A stretch of DNA of 64,000 nucleotides. Origin: Shinisaurus crocodilurus. Taxonomy: Eukaryota > Chordata > Lepidosauria > Squamata > Shinisauridae. The position numbers and the translations under genes are program-made. The notes below the pieces were generated by a model, which ran no database searches, was not told the DNA's origin, and worked only from the letters and a program-made list of their open reading frames with translations. Location of the stretch: assembly GCA_021292165.1 (NCBI GenBank), contig CM037879.1:261399921-261463920 (forward strand), in the 5' to 3' direction. Positions 53,482 through 64,000 of this stretch are shown piece after piece (the stretch's first letter is position 1; each line of letters begins with the position of its first letter).

Positions 53482-54387
53482 ACTGAAAACGCTTTCATTG
53501 AAAGCCAAAACAACAAAATGATATGTAATATATTTCACAGAATCGTGGCAAGAAGTATAAAATTTAATGACAACTTGCATTTTGTCTCGCAGCAAACATA
53601 ACAAAAATTTACAAGAAAGAGATTAGATTAGATTAGATATACAGTACAAGAGACCTTGGGAAGGCAGGCTTAAAAAATCCAAAATGAGGAATATTTAGTT
53701 GGGGACTATTTCATATAACTAAATTCTTTTTCAATCATTTCGATAAATGGATGCCATTTAGCATGAATGCTAAATACACATGGCAAGATTTTTCAAGGCT
53801 TGGCACAAATCCTTTAAACTTGAAGGTACCAAGTATGGAAAAACTATTCTGATGTTTTATTTCTGATCTTTTTAAACTGCTCTGGGAGCCTAGTTGGCTG
53901 AAGAGTGTGGTAAAAATGCTATAAATAGATATAACTAGGGCAAAACATCTACCAGTCATATTCTAGCATATCCCAGGTTCATTCACATGATATGCAAATC
54001 ATGCAGATTGCATGCAACTATTATTCAAATTAGCGGGCTTGCACAGACTTTTTACAGAGAAGATGGCTGATGTGTTATTTGGTCCGTAACTATTCTAGTT
54101 CCTATATTTTGAATTTTCCCATACTCAAATAAAAACCCGTCCATATTTATTAAAAGATAAGGCAGAAGGAGGAAAACAGAATTTTGAATGTAACTCATTG
54201 TCAATTTACTGAAAACGCTTGCAGGAGTATCTTCTCAATTCTACCACAGACGACAAGCCTACAGATGGGCCACAAAAACAACGCTGGAAAAAGTAAGAGG
54301 CAAAAGCCAAACGTGCAAAATATTATTTTTATAAGATGTGCCAGTCTTGAAAAAGAATCCATTCCATGTTTCAAACTGAGAATATTA

Positions 54388-54411
54388 TGAATGAATGAAT
54401 GAATGAATGAA
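54388..54411. repeat. (AATG)n microsatellite
   Basis: Six AATG/ATGA units. Confidence 0.95.
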
Positions 54412-54907
54412 TAAAATACACATGCTTCATAAACTGTTCAGTTTTAAAATTTCCTTTGCAGTACTGTTTAGTTTGAAACATACAGGGATTTACCTTGGTG
54501 CAACTGATTAAGATAATCTTTTGCATCTTTTGGTTTTTATCACTTTCTTTCTGTTACAAATGGCAGCATCACTAAGGCCCATGCACTGACTGATGACCCA
54601 AAGTTCTGTGCCAAAATATAAACACACAATACCCACTTGCATACAATTTCCATTTACCCTCTACTTTTACTACTTATTCCATCTCTTTTTTTTTCATAGC
54701 AGGAAACCAACTTGCATTGGTTCATGAGCCTTATCGAGAATGGCCCATGTAGAAAAGAATGTCACAGAAGCCTGATTTTCACTAGCCATTCTGGTTTAAT
54801 TTCTGGAGCAAAGGAAAAAAAAGAAGAAGCAGCAAACAGAAAAACACTTTTGTGGAGCTGTGAAAGTTCAGGCTAGCTATTTGATAAATGAGCAGACAGG
54901 CAAGCAG

Positions 54908-54908
<1 letters not shown>

Positions 54909-54936
<28 letters not shown>
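54909..54936. repeat. (CT)n microsatellite
   Basis: Fourteen CT units. Confidence 0.97.
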
Positions 54937-54940
<4 letters not shown>

Positions 54941-55725
54941 GTACGGATTCAATGAAGCCTACCTAAAGAACACCACATGCTGTTCCAGCTACTGATCTAA
55001 CATTCCGCAACATCTCAGCCTTCCAAATTCTCTTTAATTACACATTAATCCCACCCCTCTCTCTTTCAGTTTGTGCAGACAGGGGTGGGGGCTCCTAGGG
55101 GCTGTGGGAAAAAAAGGCATTTTCTGGGCTTTGGGGGTGTGTGTGTCTGTTGTCATTCGGAATGTACAGCTCCACTTCCAAAGTAGGATATTACCTCAAC
55201 AGTTCTAAAGCAAAATGAAGCCTCTCAGTTAACCCAGACCCTCTTTTGGAAGTACTTGTTGTGTTTTTTGGGTTTAAATACTTTTAACATTTCATCTCAT
55301 AAGGTTTTGTATTTATTACGATGCATTTTCATTTTTTTTGTTTTGTAAATGGCTTAAGAGATAGATTTTTTTTAGACATGGTAAGTGGTCTATAAATTGA
55401 TAAAATAAATAAATGAACTACTATGAACAAAAAATAATGATTTCCTTTAACTTTCAAGTGTTAAATCCATCCCACAGTTAAAGGTGTTTAGGTCTTTAAT
55501 GGGACTTTATCAAAAAAATGTATATGCAACAAATTGCACCCTTGGAGAAGTTCCAGATAATGATAAAACCTGGATCTCTCTTAGTGCAAGCCATGATCCA
55601 GCAGCAGTGGCAATAGCCTGTGCCCAAAGAGTGGATGGGGGAATTGTCTTGGGGTAGGGGATAGTCATATTCGTTTTCGAACAGCAAAGGAGAGGGTAGC
55701 CTTCCAAGAACTAAGAACATTTTTG

Positions 55726-55780
55726 GAAGAAGAAGAAGAAGAAGAAGAAGAAGAAGAAGAAGAAGAAGAAGAAGAAGAAG
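55726..55780. repeat. (GAA)n microsatellite
   Basis: Eighteen GAA triplets next to a family A MITE whose left end is missing; purine-rich on the plus strand, so TTC in the RFX4 transcript. Confidence 0.97.
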
Positions 55781-55785
55781 GGGTT

Positions 55786-55900
55786 GCCATGTGTTGGACT
55801 ACAACTCCCATCATCCCCAGCTAGCATGCCCCATTCTGCCTGGGGATGGGAGATGTAGTCCCACACATCTGGAGGGTGCCAGGTTGGGGAAAGATTGTTT
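55786..55900. mobile_element. Family A MITE, left end lost
   Basis: GTTGGACTACAACTCCCATC, GGGAGATGTAGTCCCACACA and GCCAGGTTGGGGAAAG. Confidence 0.85.
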
Positions 55901-55917
55901 ACATGGTGGTGGGCATT

Positions 55918-56650
55918 GCTATGAAGGTTGATCATACCAAAGGTTCATCTACTCTAGCATCCTATTTCCTACAGCGGTCAACCAGATACATGCAGAGTAT
56001 ATAGGCAACAGCTCTCCGCCGCAGGTTACCCTCTGACAACTGGTATATGGAGGCCTAAACTGCCTCCGTGTCATCATGGACTGGCCTGAAGTTCAGAGGA
56101 GGCGGATGAACTGGCTGAGCCTCTGGATGAGGAGGTGAACCAGGCTCCTTAACTGAGCCAGAGCCACTGAGCAGGAGCCCACCAAATGAGACACTTACCA
56201 TCCCCTGAGCCTGAGGAACCAAGTGCCACCTGCACTGCCACGCATGCCCAATGGTGCAGGAAGTGTACTAAGCAGGAGGCCACCATACAGAGAAGAAGTA
56301 TCTGTCTCTAGACCAGGTATTCGGCCCTTTAAGAGTCTCTATTCTTTGTGCAAGGGGGTGGAGCTTGGAGAGGGGTGGATGGGAGACACAGGCAGGTAAG
56401 GTTTCAGTCCACCCCACCCCACCCCGCCCTTGTCGGAGCAAGTTGCACACTTGGAGCTGTCTGCAGTGCTGCAAGGCAAGCACTGGCCTGCCTAGCTTGC
56501 TTGCCCATCTTGCCTTGTGTGGTTACCAGCTACAGACAGATCAGAACACTTTGGACTTAAAGATTTCATTTAGCCATTGTGGCTATTAGGCATCGATAGA
56601 CTATCTTCTTTGAATTTGTCTAATATTATTTTAAAGACATCCAATGGCCA
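55918..56650 (+). repeat. Dispersed repeat (CATCTAGTCCAGC family), interrupted
   Basis: GGTTCATCTACTCTAGCATC and AACCAGATACATGCAGAG at 55940-56000; the end TTGAATTTGTCTAATATTAT TTTAAAGACATCCA is at 56611-56643. About 56061-56570 is foreign to the family and unassigned. Confidence 0.5.
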
Positions 56651-57134
56651 AACCGTATGTGTGTGTATTAAAGACATGCTTACTGGTTTGGCTATGAAGC
56701 AGGGGTATGGAGTAACTGTTTACATTAAAGGAGTGTGCTAGGGACAGGAGTGACATCTACCCCTCCGCCACTTATCTACCCACACTCCACTGCTTCAAGA
56801 TGTCTTTCCCCAGCCTGGCTCCAACAGTGGAAGCGAGCCAGCAGGGAGAAAATGTCCTAAAGCAACAGAGCATGGGCAGGAAAAGTGTGGGATGGTGGGT
56901 TCGCTCACTCTTCCGCATACTCCTTTTTGTGTAAAATGTTAACTGCCACCCCACCTGAATAGCCAAACTGGCAACCGTATGGTTAATAAATCTGTGAACA
57001 TCTGGTTTTGCCCTGACCCAGTGACCTCTTTTTATGCAGCATCATGACATTTTGCAACTAAGACTCTAGTGCCTGAATTTGCTTTTTTTCCCCATCCTCT
57101 CTTCCAATCCCCTTTACTTTTGTGTCATGTCTTT

Positions 57135-57470
57135 TTGATTGTAAACCTACACGCAGGGACTGTCTTACTTCTTATCTTTGAAAGTGGCTTTAAGAGCCTC
57201 TTTGGCTGAAGGGTGGAATAACATTATTTATCTATTTATTTCATTTCCATACCTTCCAATAGCCAAAGTTCTCTGAGCAGTTTACAGCAGTTCCTAAAAC
57301 AGGACCATAATACAATAAAACACCATAACACGTTTCCGAAATACAAAATTTTTAAAACAATTTAACAACTAAAACAACTAATTTTTTAAATATTATTTAA
57401 AAACACTTTAAATAAATGAATCCTGAGGCAGCTCATTCCGTACAGTAATTATGCATTGTGCTAATGATGT
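57135..57470. repeat. Two facing retroposon tails
   Basis: GATTGTAAACCTACACGCAG to GGAATAACATTATTTAT (plus, 57137-57235), then CATACCTTCCAATAGCCAAA to CAGCTCATTCCGTACAG (a minus-strand tail). Confidence 0.55.
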
Positions 57471-57641
57471 GTTGTTCTCATGTTTACCACTTTTAAAAAG
57501 GCTTCTTCATCGGAATGGTAGAATGGGGGACCACTTCTCCTCTAAACAGCCAAATAGGCTACAAAGTACCATGGACTTGAAATGGAGGTATACTGCTTGT
57601 TCCTAATGATGATGCAGCACTGTCCAACAACTAAATTGATA

Positions 57642-57832
57642 CAGTCATGCCTTGGATTGAGAGCATAATTCGTTCCGGAAACATGCTTGTAATCCAAAAC
57701 ACTCTTATATCAAAACGAAATCCCCCCCAAAAAAAATGTGTACAGAGATTTTTAATTAAATAAATATTTAAAAATTTGCTTGTCTTGCAAAATGCTCTCA
57801 AACCAAGTTACTTGCAATCCGAGGTATTACTG
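57642..57832. mobile_element. Tigger/pogo-like MITE, 191 bp
   Basis: CAGTCATGCCTTGGATTG and CAATCCGAGGTATTACTG are inverted, flanked by TA (57640-57641, 57833-57834). GTAATCCAAAACACTCTTAT and GCTCTCAAACCAAGTTACTT lie inside. Confidence 0.88.
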
Positions 57833-57856
57833 TATTAGCTCAATCATGTTCTAGAT

Positions 57857-58255
57857 TGGGGTCCCCCAACATGGCACCTGTGGAGACCTCCAACTGCGCC
57901 TACAAAGCTCTCCCCTCCCCTCCCCCTGCCCCCTTCAAAAAAATTGTTTTAAGAAAAACCTTGGAAAACATTAGGGCAGTCTTCTTTCTCTCCCTTGCTA
58001 GCCTCTAGCCTTACTCTTTCTCTCCCCTCTATCCCTTTGTCTAGCTATTTCCCCCTCCCTCCCAGCATATAGCCTCACTGTTTTTCTCCCTACCCCACTT
58101 TAGCTAACTTTTGAGCTAGGTGATTAGTTCATGACCCATGGCAGCCATTATGTGACTAGTCACATCCTCTGCGGGAGCCAATTTATGGTGGTACCCACAG
58201 CAGTTTCTCAAATTTCCAAATGCACCCATGGGTCCAAAAAGGTAGGGGACCCCTG
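57857..58255. mobile_element. hAT element (GGGGTCCCC ends)
   Basis: TGGGGTCCCCCAACATGGCA / AAAGGTAGGGGACCCCTG; flanks TTCTAGAT / TTCCAAAT (6 of 8). Related to the host element at 29214. Confidence 0.75.
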
Positions 58256-59155
58256 TTCCAAATAATACAATTGCAGTTAGCTGGGGTGAAATATTTTCTT
58301 AGCAACAGAATATTATTATTTGAACAAAAGGGATATCCCTGCAAAATAAATGCTAGATTGAGAGAAGATACCTTGATCTGTCTGAGCAAATGAACAGCAT
58401 TACCACATTTAACAACTCCAAAAAATCTCCAAAAGTCCATAAGGTACTTGGACACTTTGCTCAAATCAACATTAGTAATTCCACTCAGCATTACAATATG
58501 TAAACAGGAAAACTGTTCCATTACTGTACCAACGCAGTAGCTCTCTAGCAGCAATGGAACAAGGTTCCCCCGTCACTGCTATACGTGATGAACACTCTGG
58601 TTCAGAATGCCTATCATCCACAAACCTTCTTGTGTGGAAACATGTTTATATTAGAATACACATTTTAAAATATTGTCATGAACCATATGTTATATTCTGA
58701 AATGAAACTAGAATAAAAAAAAATAGAATGAAAGAAAAATATGTTACACATGTAATTCAATGGAAATTGAACCACATTGTTTGAGCAAACCGGTGTTTGC
58801 TATGTTTAGATGCAACAGCAAACTATGGTTGCCCATTAACCACAAGTCAAAGTTTTTGATCTCCTCTTCTTGTGCACCAAGGAAGGGGCAAGGGTCAGGA
58901 GGAAGGAGTTGTGTGACCCTGAGACTCACTAGTGCTCATAACAGCAAATGATGGTTTACCATTATGTCTGAATGCACTTTATGTTATTCTAGGGGTGAAG
59001 TAAAACAACCCAGATGATAACCACAAACTTCAGGACAATCAAGGCAAGTGAGGGTATAACAAGATATTAAATTCAGTGAGAATAAAGAAGGCAAGGTGTA
59101 GAGGGGAAAGAAGAGAATGAAGGCTAAACCAGCTTTGGCAGGAAACCATTTAGCA

Positions 59156-59428
59156 CAGAGGTTCTCAAACTATGCTCCATTTTCACAATGGAGCACTAGT
59201 GCAGTCTACTATTTCCCCCCTAAATCTTTATCAGTCAACTTCGCAGAACTTTGCTCACAAAAACAGGCACATCTATCGCATTAGAAAGGCAAGACTACTG
59301 CTATGAAAATATGAGTTATGTATGTGTTTTGATTTGTAGAACGACAACCAAAAGTGTATTGAGTGGTCTGCCAAGACCCGCAGCATTTTTCAAGTGATCT
59401 GGGGGGGGGGGGAGTTTGAAAGCTAGTG
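59156..59428. mobile_element. Charlie-like hAT element, 273 bp
   Basis: CAGAGGTTCTCAAACTATGC and AGTTTGAAAGCTAGTG are inverted; perfect 8-bp target duplication ATTTAGCA at 59148-59155 and 59429-59436. Confidence 0.9.
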
Positions 59429-60491
59429 ATTTAGCATATTTTGCTTGAGTCTTTCATTCCAGGCTATCTACCAAAACATACTCCATGGTTGGGAACTGAG
59501 CTCTATCTGCTATCGTGACAAGACATTTTCTGGGCAGGGATTTGCCCATCATGTTTCTCCCTGGGACACCGCCTATGTCCAGCAAGAGAGAGGTGCTCAA
59601 AACCTGGCACCAAAATGAACCCAACGTCCATCGTTCTCTGTCTCTGGCATTCTCATTGTCTATTCTTTGGGGGGAAAGGGATTTTTTTCACACCAATAAT
59701 CCCATGAGCTGTGAACTTTACACTTCTCAATTAATTCATCCAGATTCTTCTCTAGTACAAAATGCAAAACCAATTTCCACTTCTGTTCATACTCTAATGA
59801 AGATGGAAGATGCTGGTTGGTACAAAATATTTAGTGAAGTCTTGAAAACTTGTATGTTTCTTAAATCCCCTCCCTACTCCATCATATTAAGGGAAATTCC
59901 TCTCAAACAACATCCATAATATTCCAAAAGGAAATTTAATATAAGCTGCTCTGAGCTCCTTGGAGAAAGAGCCGGATAGAAATATAACAAGTGAATAAAA
60001 CAAATGAATAATACATATCAAGCATATTTAGGGAAAGGAACATTTTCCCTATGCTATTTAATTATTTATTATTCCCACCCATTATTGTTGCATTCCTAAT
60101 GGAGGAGGCTAATTATAAAAGAAGCAAGAAAAATAATACTGACCAACCAGGGCTGTCGAAATTTGAGAAAGCAAAAAAAAAGTTTCATTTCTTAGTCTAC
60201 ATTACATTTATTGCTGAAATGGTATTCCCCAATCGCTTTCCCAAAATTCACCGATCTATCAAAATTGAAGTGGACAGCCTTTCCCTACATTCTGCCACAA
60301 TCTCAGAGTTCGACTGTCTAAGAACACAGTCTTCATTATATGCACCAAGTTTGTATGAAAAGGAGAACCAGCAGCATAGTAGCCACGGAAGGTGGAAGCA
60401 TCCTGGTGCAACTCCATATGTACTGCATTTCTCATGCGATCAGAGTTTTACCCATGCCAGAGCGACCCCTTTTTCAGAGGGTTGTGCTAAA

Positions 60492-60775
60492 GCAGCCTTC
60501 CCCAACCAGGTGTGTTAGACTGCCCTGCAGATGTGTTAGACTCCAACTTGCATCATTCCCAGGCAGCATGGCCATGAACATGTGGATGAAACCAGGTTGG
60601 GGAAGGTCCAACAAAACATTTGAATGTTGGCTTGGAGCTGACAGCAAGCCAGGAGTAGGCAACTTATGGCCCTCCATGTATTTTGGCCTACAACTCCCAT
60701 CAGCCGTAGTCAGCATCACCAATGGTGAGGGATGAAGGGAGTTGTCGGCCAAAACATCTGGAGGGAGAGGGGAGG
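60492..60775. mobile_element. Two foldback MITEs in a row (family A and a hAT-type relative)
   Basis: First: GCAGCCTTCCCCAACCAGGT / ACCAGGTTGGGGAAGGTCC (60492-60609). Second: GGCAACTTATGGCCCTCCAT, GGCCTACAACTCCCATCAGC and GTCGGCCAAAACATCTGGAG (60657-60765). Confidence 0.8.
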
Positions 60776-61380
60776 GGAACGGGGAGGAGGGAACAGCACC
60801 TGATAGCCAAAGAGAAAACAAAAAAGGGAGATGTCCCGGTGCTGGTGAAATGATTCTTTTTATTGTTATTCACTGCTCAAAGTGTTTCAGAGAATTAATC
60901 TCTCCTTCCTCAGAAGCAGTAATCTTCAGCAATGAGACATCCTTCTTTTAAGTAGCATGCACAGACGAACCTTCCAGTTTTTACAAATGGATTGCTATTG
61001 ATAGGAATTGTAATCCAGCACATCTGGCGGGCTGTGGAAGGCTGTGCTAAGTGATTGCAAATGGAATAACTATGTGGGGATACAATTCAAGTAAACAACT
61101 TCCCTTCGGGAAAGTACCCACGTAGTTTCTTTACCATTACCACAAAGCAACAACATCACTATTATGTGTCGACCGGCCCATAGACAGTCATTCTTGGGAG
61201 TTGCTCCTCCATTTGTAGAGTTCTGTCTTTTTGGAGGCCTACGGTACTAAAGCCTGTGTGTTAGCCTGGGCTGATGTTTAGAGCTGGGCTCCTGGTTACA
61301 TTTACTGCAAAAATGCTGCCACAAATGTCTAGAAGCATGCAAATCAGAGCCATGGATCACATAATTTAGGAGGATTTCAT

Positions 61381-61383
<3 letters not shown>

Positions 61384-61419
<36 letters not shown>
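61384..61419. repeat. (GA)n microsatellite
   Basis: Eighteen GA units. Confidence 0.97.
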
Positions 61420-61422
<3 letters not shown>

Positions 61423-61676
61423 GTGTGTTCCTTTCTCTTTTAAGAGGCTATAATTCCCACTAGTTCTAGGGGAAAGTTTGTTTACTTATTAAATACATAT
61501 TTCTGTTGCTTCACTGGTTATTGTTACCCAAAATTTACATGGATTTAGTATTTCCCTTGGCAGGGGATAGGTTGGATGAACTTATGGGGATGGAAGTGAG
61601 GTGAAAAGGGAATTGTGGGTGGAGGAGGAATTTGTGGCTATTGCGGCTTGTTTTGGAACTTTTGTGTTTGTTGAAA

Positions 61677-61701
61677 GTGTGTGTGTGTGTGTGTGTGTGT
61701 G
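61677..61701. repeat. (GT)n microsatellite
   Basis: About twelve GT units. Confidence 0.95.
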
Positions 61702-61769
61702 ATGTACCAAAATGAACATGTTACAGATGTATAAAATTATACTTTTAACTAATTGAAAAATATTATTAT

Positions 61770-61915
61770 TTTATTTTATTTATTTACAGCATTTTTATCC
61801 CGCTCTCCAGCCAAAAAAGGCTCCCAGAGCGGCTTACAAAAATTAATATTAGACAGTCCCTGCCCTCAGGCTTACAATCTAAAAGACAGGACACAAAAGG
61901 AAAAGGAGGAGGGGG
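61770..61915 (-). repeat. Retroposon 3' tail, reversed
   Basis: TTTATTTATTTACAGC, AAAGGCTCCCAGAGCGGCTT and CAGTCCCTGCCCTCAGGCTT: the reverse of the tail at 37793. Confidence 0.65.
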
Positions 61916-62506
61916 AAAAAGGAGGAGGGAAAAAATATTGCTGTGGATTCTAGTATTGACTGTCTATCAAATAATTTATATTTTGTGTCTGATGTTCAAT
62001 GTTTGATGCATGGTCTCACACGTATGATATTCAATATTTGATATTAGATGCCAGATATTAGACTTTTTATCGTTAGTATTCAAAACAGTACATGTAAAAG
62101 GGACACACAGTAGTAAGAATTCCAAGAATGCCATTCAAGGCAAATGTAACTAGAATACAGGACTAAAACATGTACTCTTTTTATGGTATGCTTTCAGTGT
62201 CACAATCAATTAACATCATCATCAACCCTTAGACAAATCCAAAATAAACAAAGTTTTTGATTTAAGTCTCATGTCCACCAAAATACTTCCTGAGCTTGAT
62301 GCCAATAATCATAATTGAATCAAGGCATAGCAGTGAAGAGTTAAAAAGAAATCACATGCCGTTTTCTCCCAACAGCTTTCTTCTTCCTCTTTGGATGGCA
62401 GCCAATATGTGTAAGGAATGTTCGTCCTATAGCCATTATATTTCAAATCCCCAAACCTCACTTGAGTGATATTTCGTAGCAAGAGACCCTTGCTGTTTAT
62501 ACTCAC

Positions 62507-62630
62507 CTTTCCAAAGCTGGCAGCATTAACAGGTTGTGTGTCATTTTTCTCACAGAAGTCCAAGTAGTGCATGTAGAGGGCGCTTCGAGGGATGCAAACT
62601 CCTTCTGCAATCTCATAGTTCTCCTCCAGC
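62507..62630 (-). CDS. RFX4: RFX4 exon 1 of window: DNA-binding domain, first part
   Basis: Exon of 124 bases giving window residues 1-41 ([20 protein letters not shown] to AASFGK), after one G that completes the Trp codon begun in an upstream exon. It encodes the first helices of the RFX DNA-binding domain. The acceptor on the minus strand is TTTTTAAG and the donor is GTGAGT. The next coding exon upstream was looked for up to 64000 and was not found. Confidence 0.96.
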
Positions 62631-64000
62631 CTTAAAAACAATGATCAAACAAAGGAAACTACAAATATGTTGGCTGCCCTGTATTACAACATCCAGATCT
62701 GCAAATTTAAGGGCTGACCACTACGTTTTAACTTTGTTTACTTTATTCTTAAAAATTAGCCACATGAAATATACATTTCAGTCACCTCTTCTATTCTGAA
62801 ATACACAATCCAACCTTTCGTGCAGACAAAAGTCAGCTCTGTGATACTGCAACATCTTGCATTCAGACTCCTGTAACATTTTAAAATGTCTTACATCACT
62901 AGGAGGTTCACAATACAGTACTTCTAAGTCTATGTAGAAGAAGGTCCCTCTGCGTTCAAGGGGCTTACTCCCAAGTAAGTGGATATTAGGATTACAGCCT
63001 AATTAATAAAAGCATCCACAGGCTGAAATAAAACATTTGCACACATTTAAAGTTAGTCATAGATTAAAATGTTCTTTAGCATTATATTACTATTTTGTGA
63101 TGTGCTATACATTGAGTAAAAGGAATACAGCCTGAGCCAAACTAATAAAATCTTGTTCTGCTGTGCCCCATACATGTCCTTCCCACAAAAGCTTAGGCCA
63201 CAATAAATATTTTAGTATTGTAAGATGCCACAAGATTTAGTCTGTTGCAGGCAGCAAAAACAACAAATACAGCTACCTTTCTAGAATGTCTTTCCCATGC
63301 TCTACTTCCGTTTGTATGGGAATAACAAAGTATGTGTATATACATGCATATATTCCACCTATAAAATTTAAAATCACCCAACAATGTATGTAGGTAGCTG
63401 CACATGCCTAGACTGCACTCCCCTGTCCTCTAGTCAAGTTAATCAACTGCTGTTGTCAGTCCTGAAAATCGTCTGAGGAGGAAGAGAGGGGCTGGATCCA
63501 ATCCCCTCTGTCTGTGCACTAGGCTCAGCACTGACCTTCCTGCTTGGGGGGATGGCACTTGTGGCTACAGTGAAGGGAACTCCGTGCATAGCTGTAGGAG
63601 CCAGATGACATGCTGTGTGCTGCACCCAGTGACAAATGTGGTTCCTAACCCACAGGAGGATACATGTGCATCACCGTAGCTGAATCAGGGTGTGTACATT
63701 TTATACCGATTAGAAATAGCTTTGCATGTAATTTTCTAATCCCAGTTTTCTAATCCATCCCAATTGATGATCATTTCCAGTTTAGCAAAGGACTTTAAAG
63801 CTTACCTAAATGTAATGTGTGATCAATCCTAATAACATGAATGGTTCTGCTCAGAATCTTATTGAGCTGAGGCCTGAAACACATACTGCTTATGGTTAAA
63901 TGCATTGTTGTAATTGATATTAGCCCAGCAAACCTGGATTTGCAAATAAACATACCTTTTTAAGAACTTCCCTGTATGCAGCAAGCTATCACAGAGAAGC
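62631..64000. other. RFX4 intron upstream of the first exon seen
   Basis: A family E MITE at about 62935-63003 (GGGGCTTACTCCCAAGTAAG, ATTAGGATTACAGCC) and part of the GATGCCACAAGATT repeat at 63185-63260. No earlier RFX4 exon was found; 63261-64000 is unassigned. Confidence 0.6.

Larger units (their letters stand above)
50337..62506. other. RFX4 intron 1 of window
   Basis: 12.2 kb, the longest intron here. Repeats are listed separately. Stretches over 300 bp with nothing recognised: 50956-51265, 51410-52001, 52806-53186, 53641-54387, 54412-54908, 54937-55725, 56061-56570, 58264-59147, 60031-60491, 60776-61383 and 61916-62506. 54690-55060 is low in repeats and might hold conserved DNA. Confidence 0.65.
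4206..62630 (-). other. RFX4: RFX4 gene, 15 coding exons, 5' incomplete
   Basis: This is the transcription unit of RFX4, a nuclear winged-helix factor that binds X-box DNA as a dimer; in vertebrates it is known for roles in dorsal brain midline, ciliogenesis, Shh signalling and testis isoforms. Fifteen exons read in order on the minus strand with every exon border at AG/GT and every split codon restored. The joined product has 670 residues from the middle of a Trp codon to the stop, and ends in the RFX4-specific tail ...GFAYINGE...GWAK. Family identity rests on recognised RFX4 strings such as [24 protein letters not shown] and [20 protein letters not shown]4 lacks the RFX1-3 activation domain, consistent with what is seen. 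First coding exons lie beyond 64000. Confidence 0.97.

Noticed and set aside
62631..64000. Earlier RFX4 coding exons
   Set aside because: No stretch gives the expected acidic N-terminal segment ending in a Trp split after TG.

Overview
The window is vertebrate nuclear DNA, most likely from a squamate reptile (lizard or snake). The evidence is split coding exons with GT/AG borders, several copies of a tRNA-headed SINE of the Sauria/Squam type, CR1 3' ends in the sauropsid form, L1 and L2-like 3' ends, and a very large load of hAT-type and other foldback DNA elements. I cannot name the species.

The only gene I can support is RFX4, a winged-helix transcription factor, on the minus strand. Fifteen coding exons run from 62630 down to the stop codon at 4206. 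All reading phases join without a break and give 670 residues plus the last base of a Trp codon. They cover nearly the whole DNA-binding domain, the central conserved regions, the dimerization region and the Pro/Ser/Tyr-rich C-terminal tail. The first coding exons (about 60 residues) and the promoters lie beyond 64000. A candidate polyadenylation signal sits 36 bases past the stop. Below residues are numbered from the first complete codon in the window (window residues 1-670). Introns are numbered from the 5' end of the gene as seen here.

By region: 1-4164 is the 3' flank (a large foldback element splits an older MITE). 4206-11303 holds the last two exons and a long intron with a low-repeat candidate regulatory block. 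11304-22834 holds exons 10-13, an L1 3' end, a second low-repeat block and a full hAT element. 22835-32085 holds exons 8-9 and two deep transposon nests. 32086-45196 holds exons 3-7, an MRPL3 processed pseudogene, a 12-bp minisatellite inside a MITE, a perfect 135-bp hairpin MITE and a 5S rRNA-headed SINE. 45197-62630 holds exons 1-2 and the two largest 5' introns, again mostly repeats.

No prokaryotic operon, CRISPR array, virus or functional RNA gene was seen. The unusual material is in the introns: nested hAT insertions dated by 8-bp target duplications, a GACTCG-rich hAT element carrying a GC-rich insert, a 5S-rRNA/CR1 chimeric SINE in two copies, an inverted duplication that extends beyond a MITE into its flanks, and foldback families that share the same outer ends.
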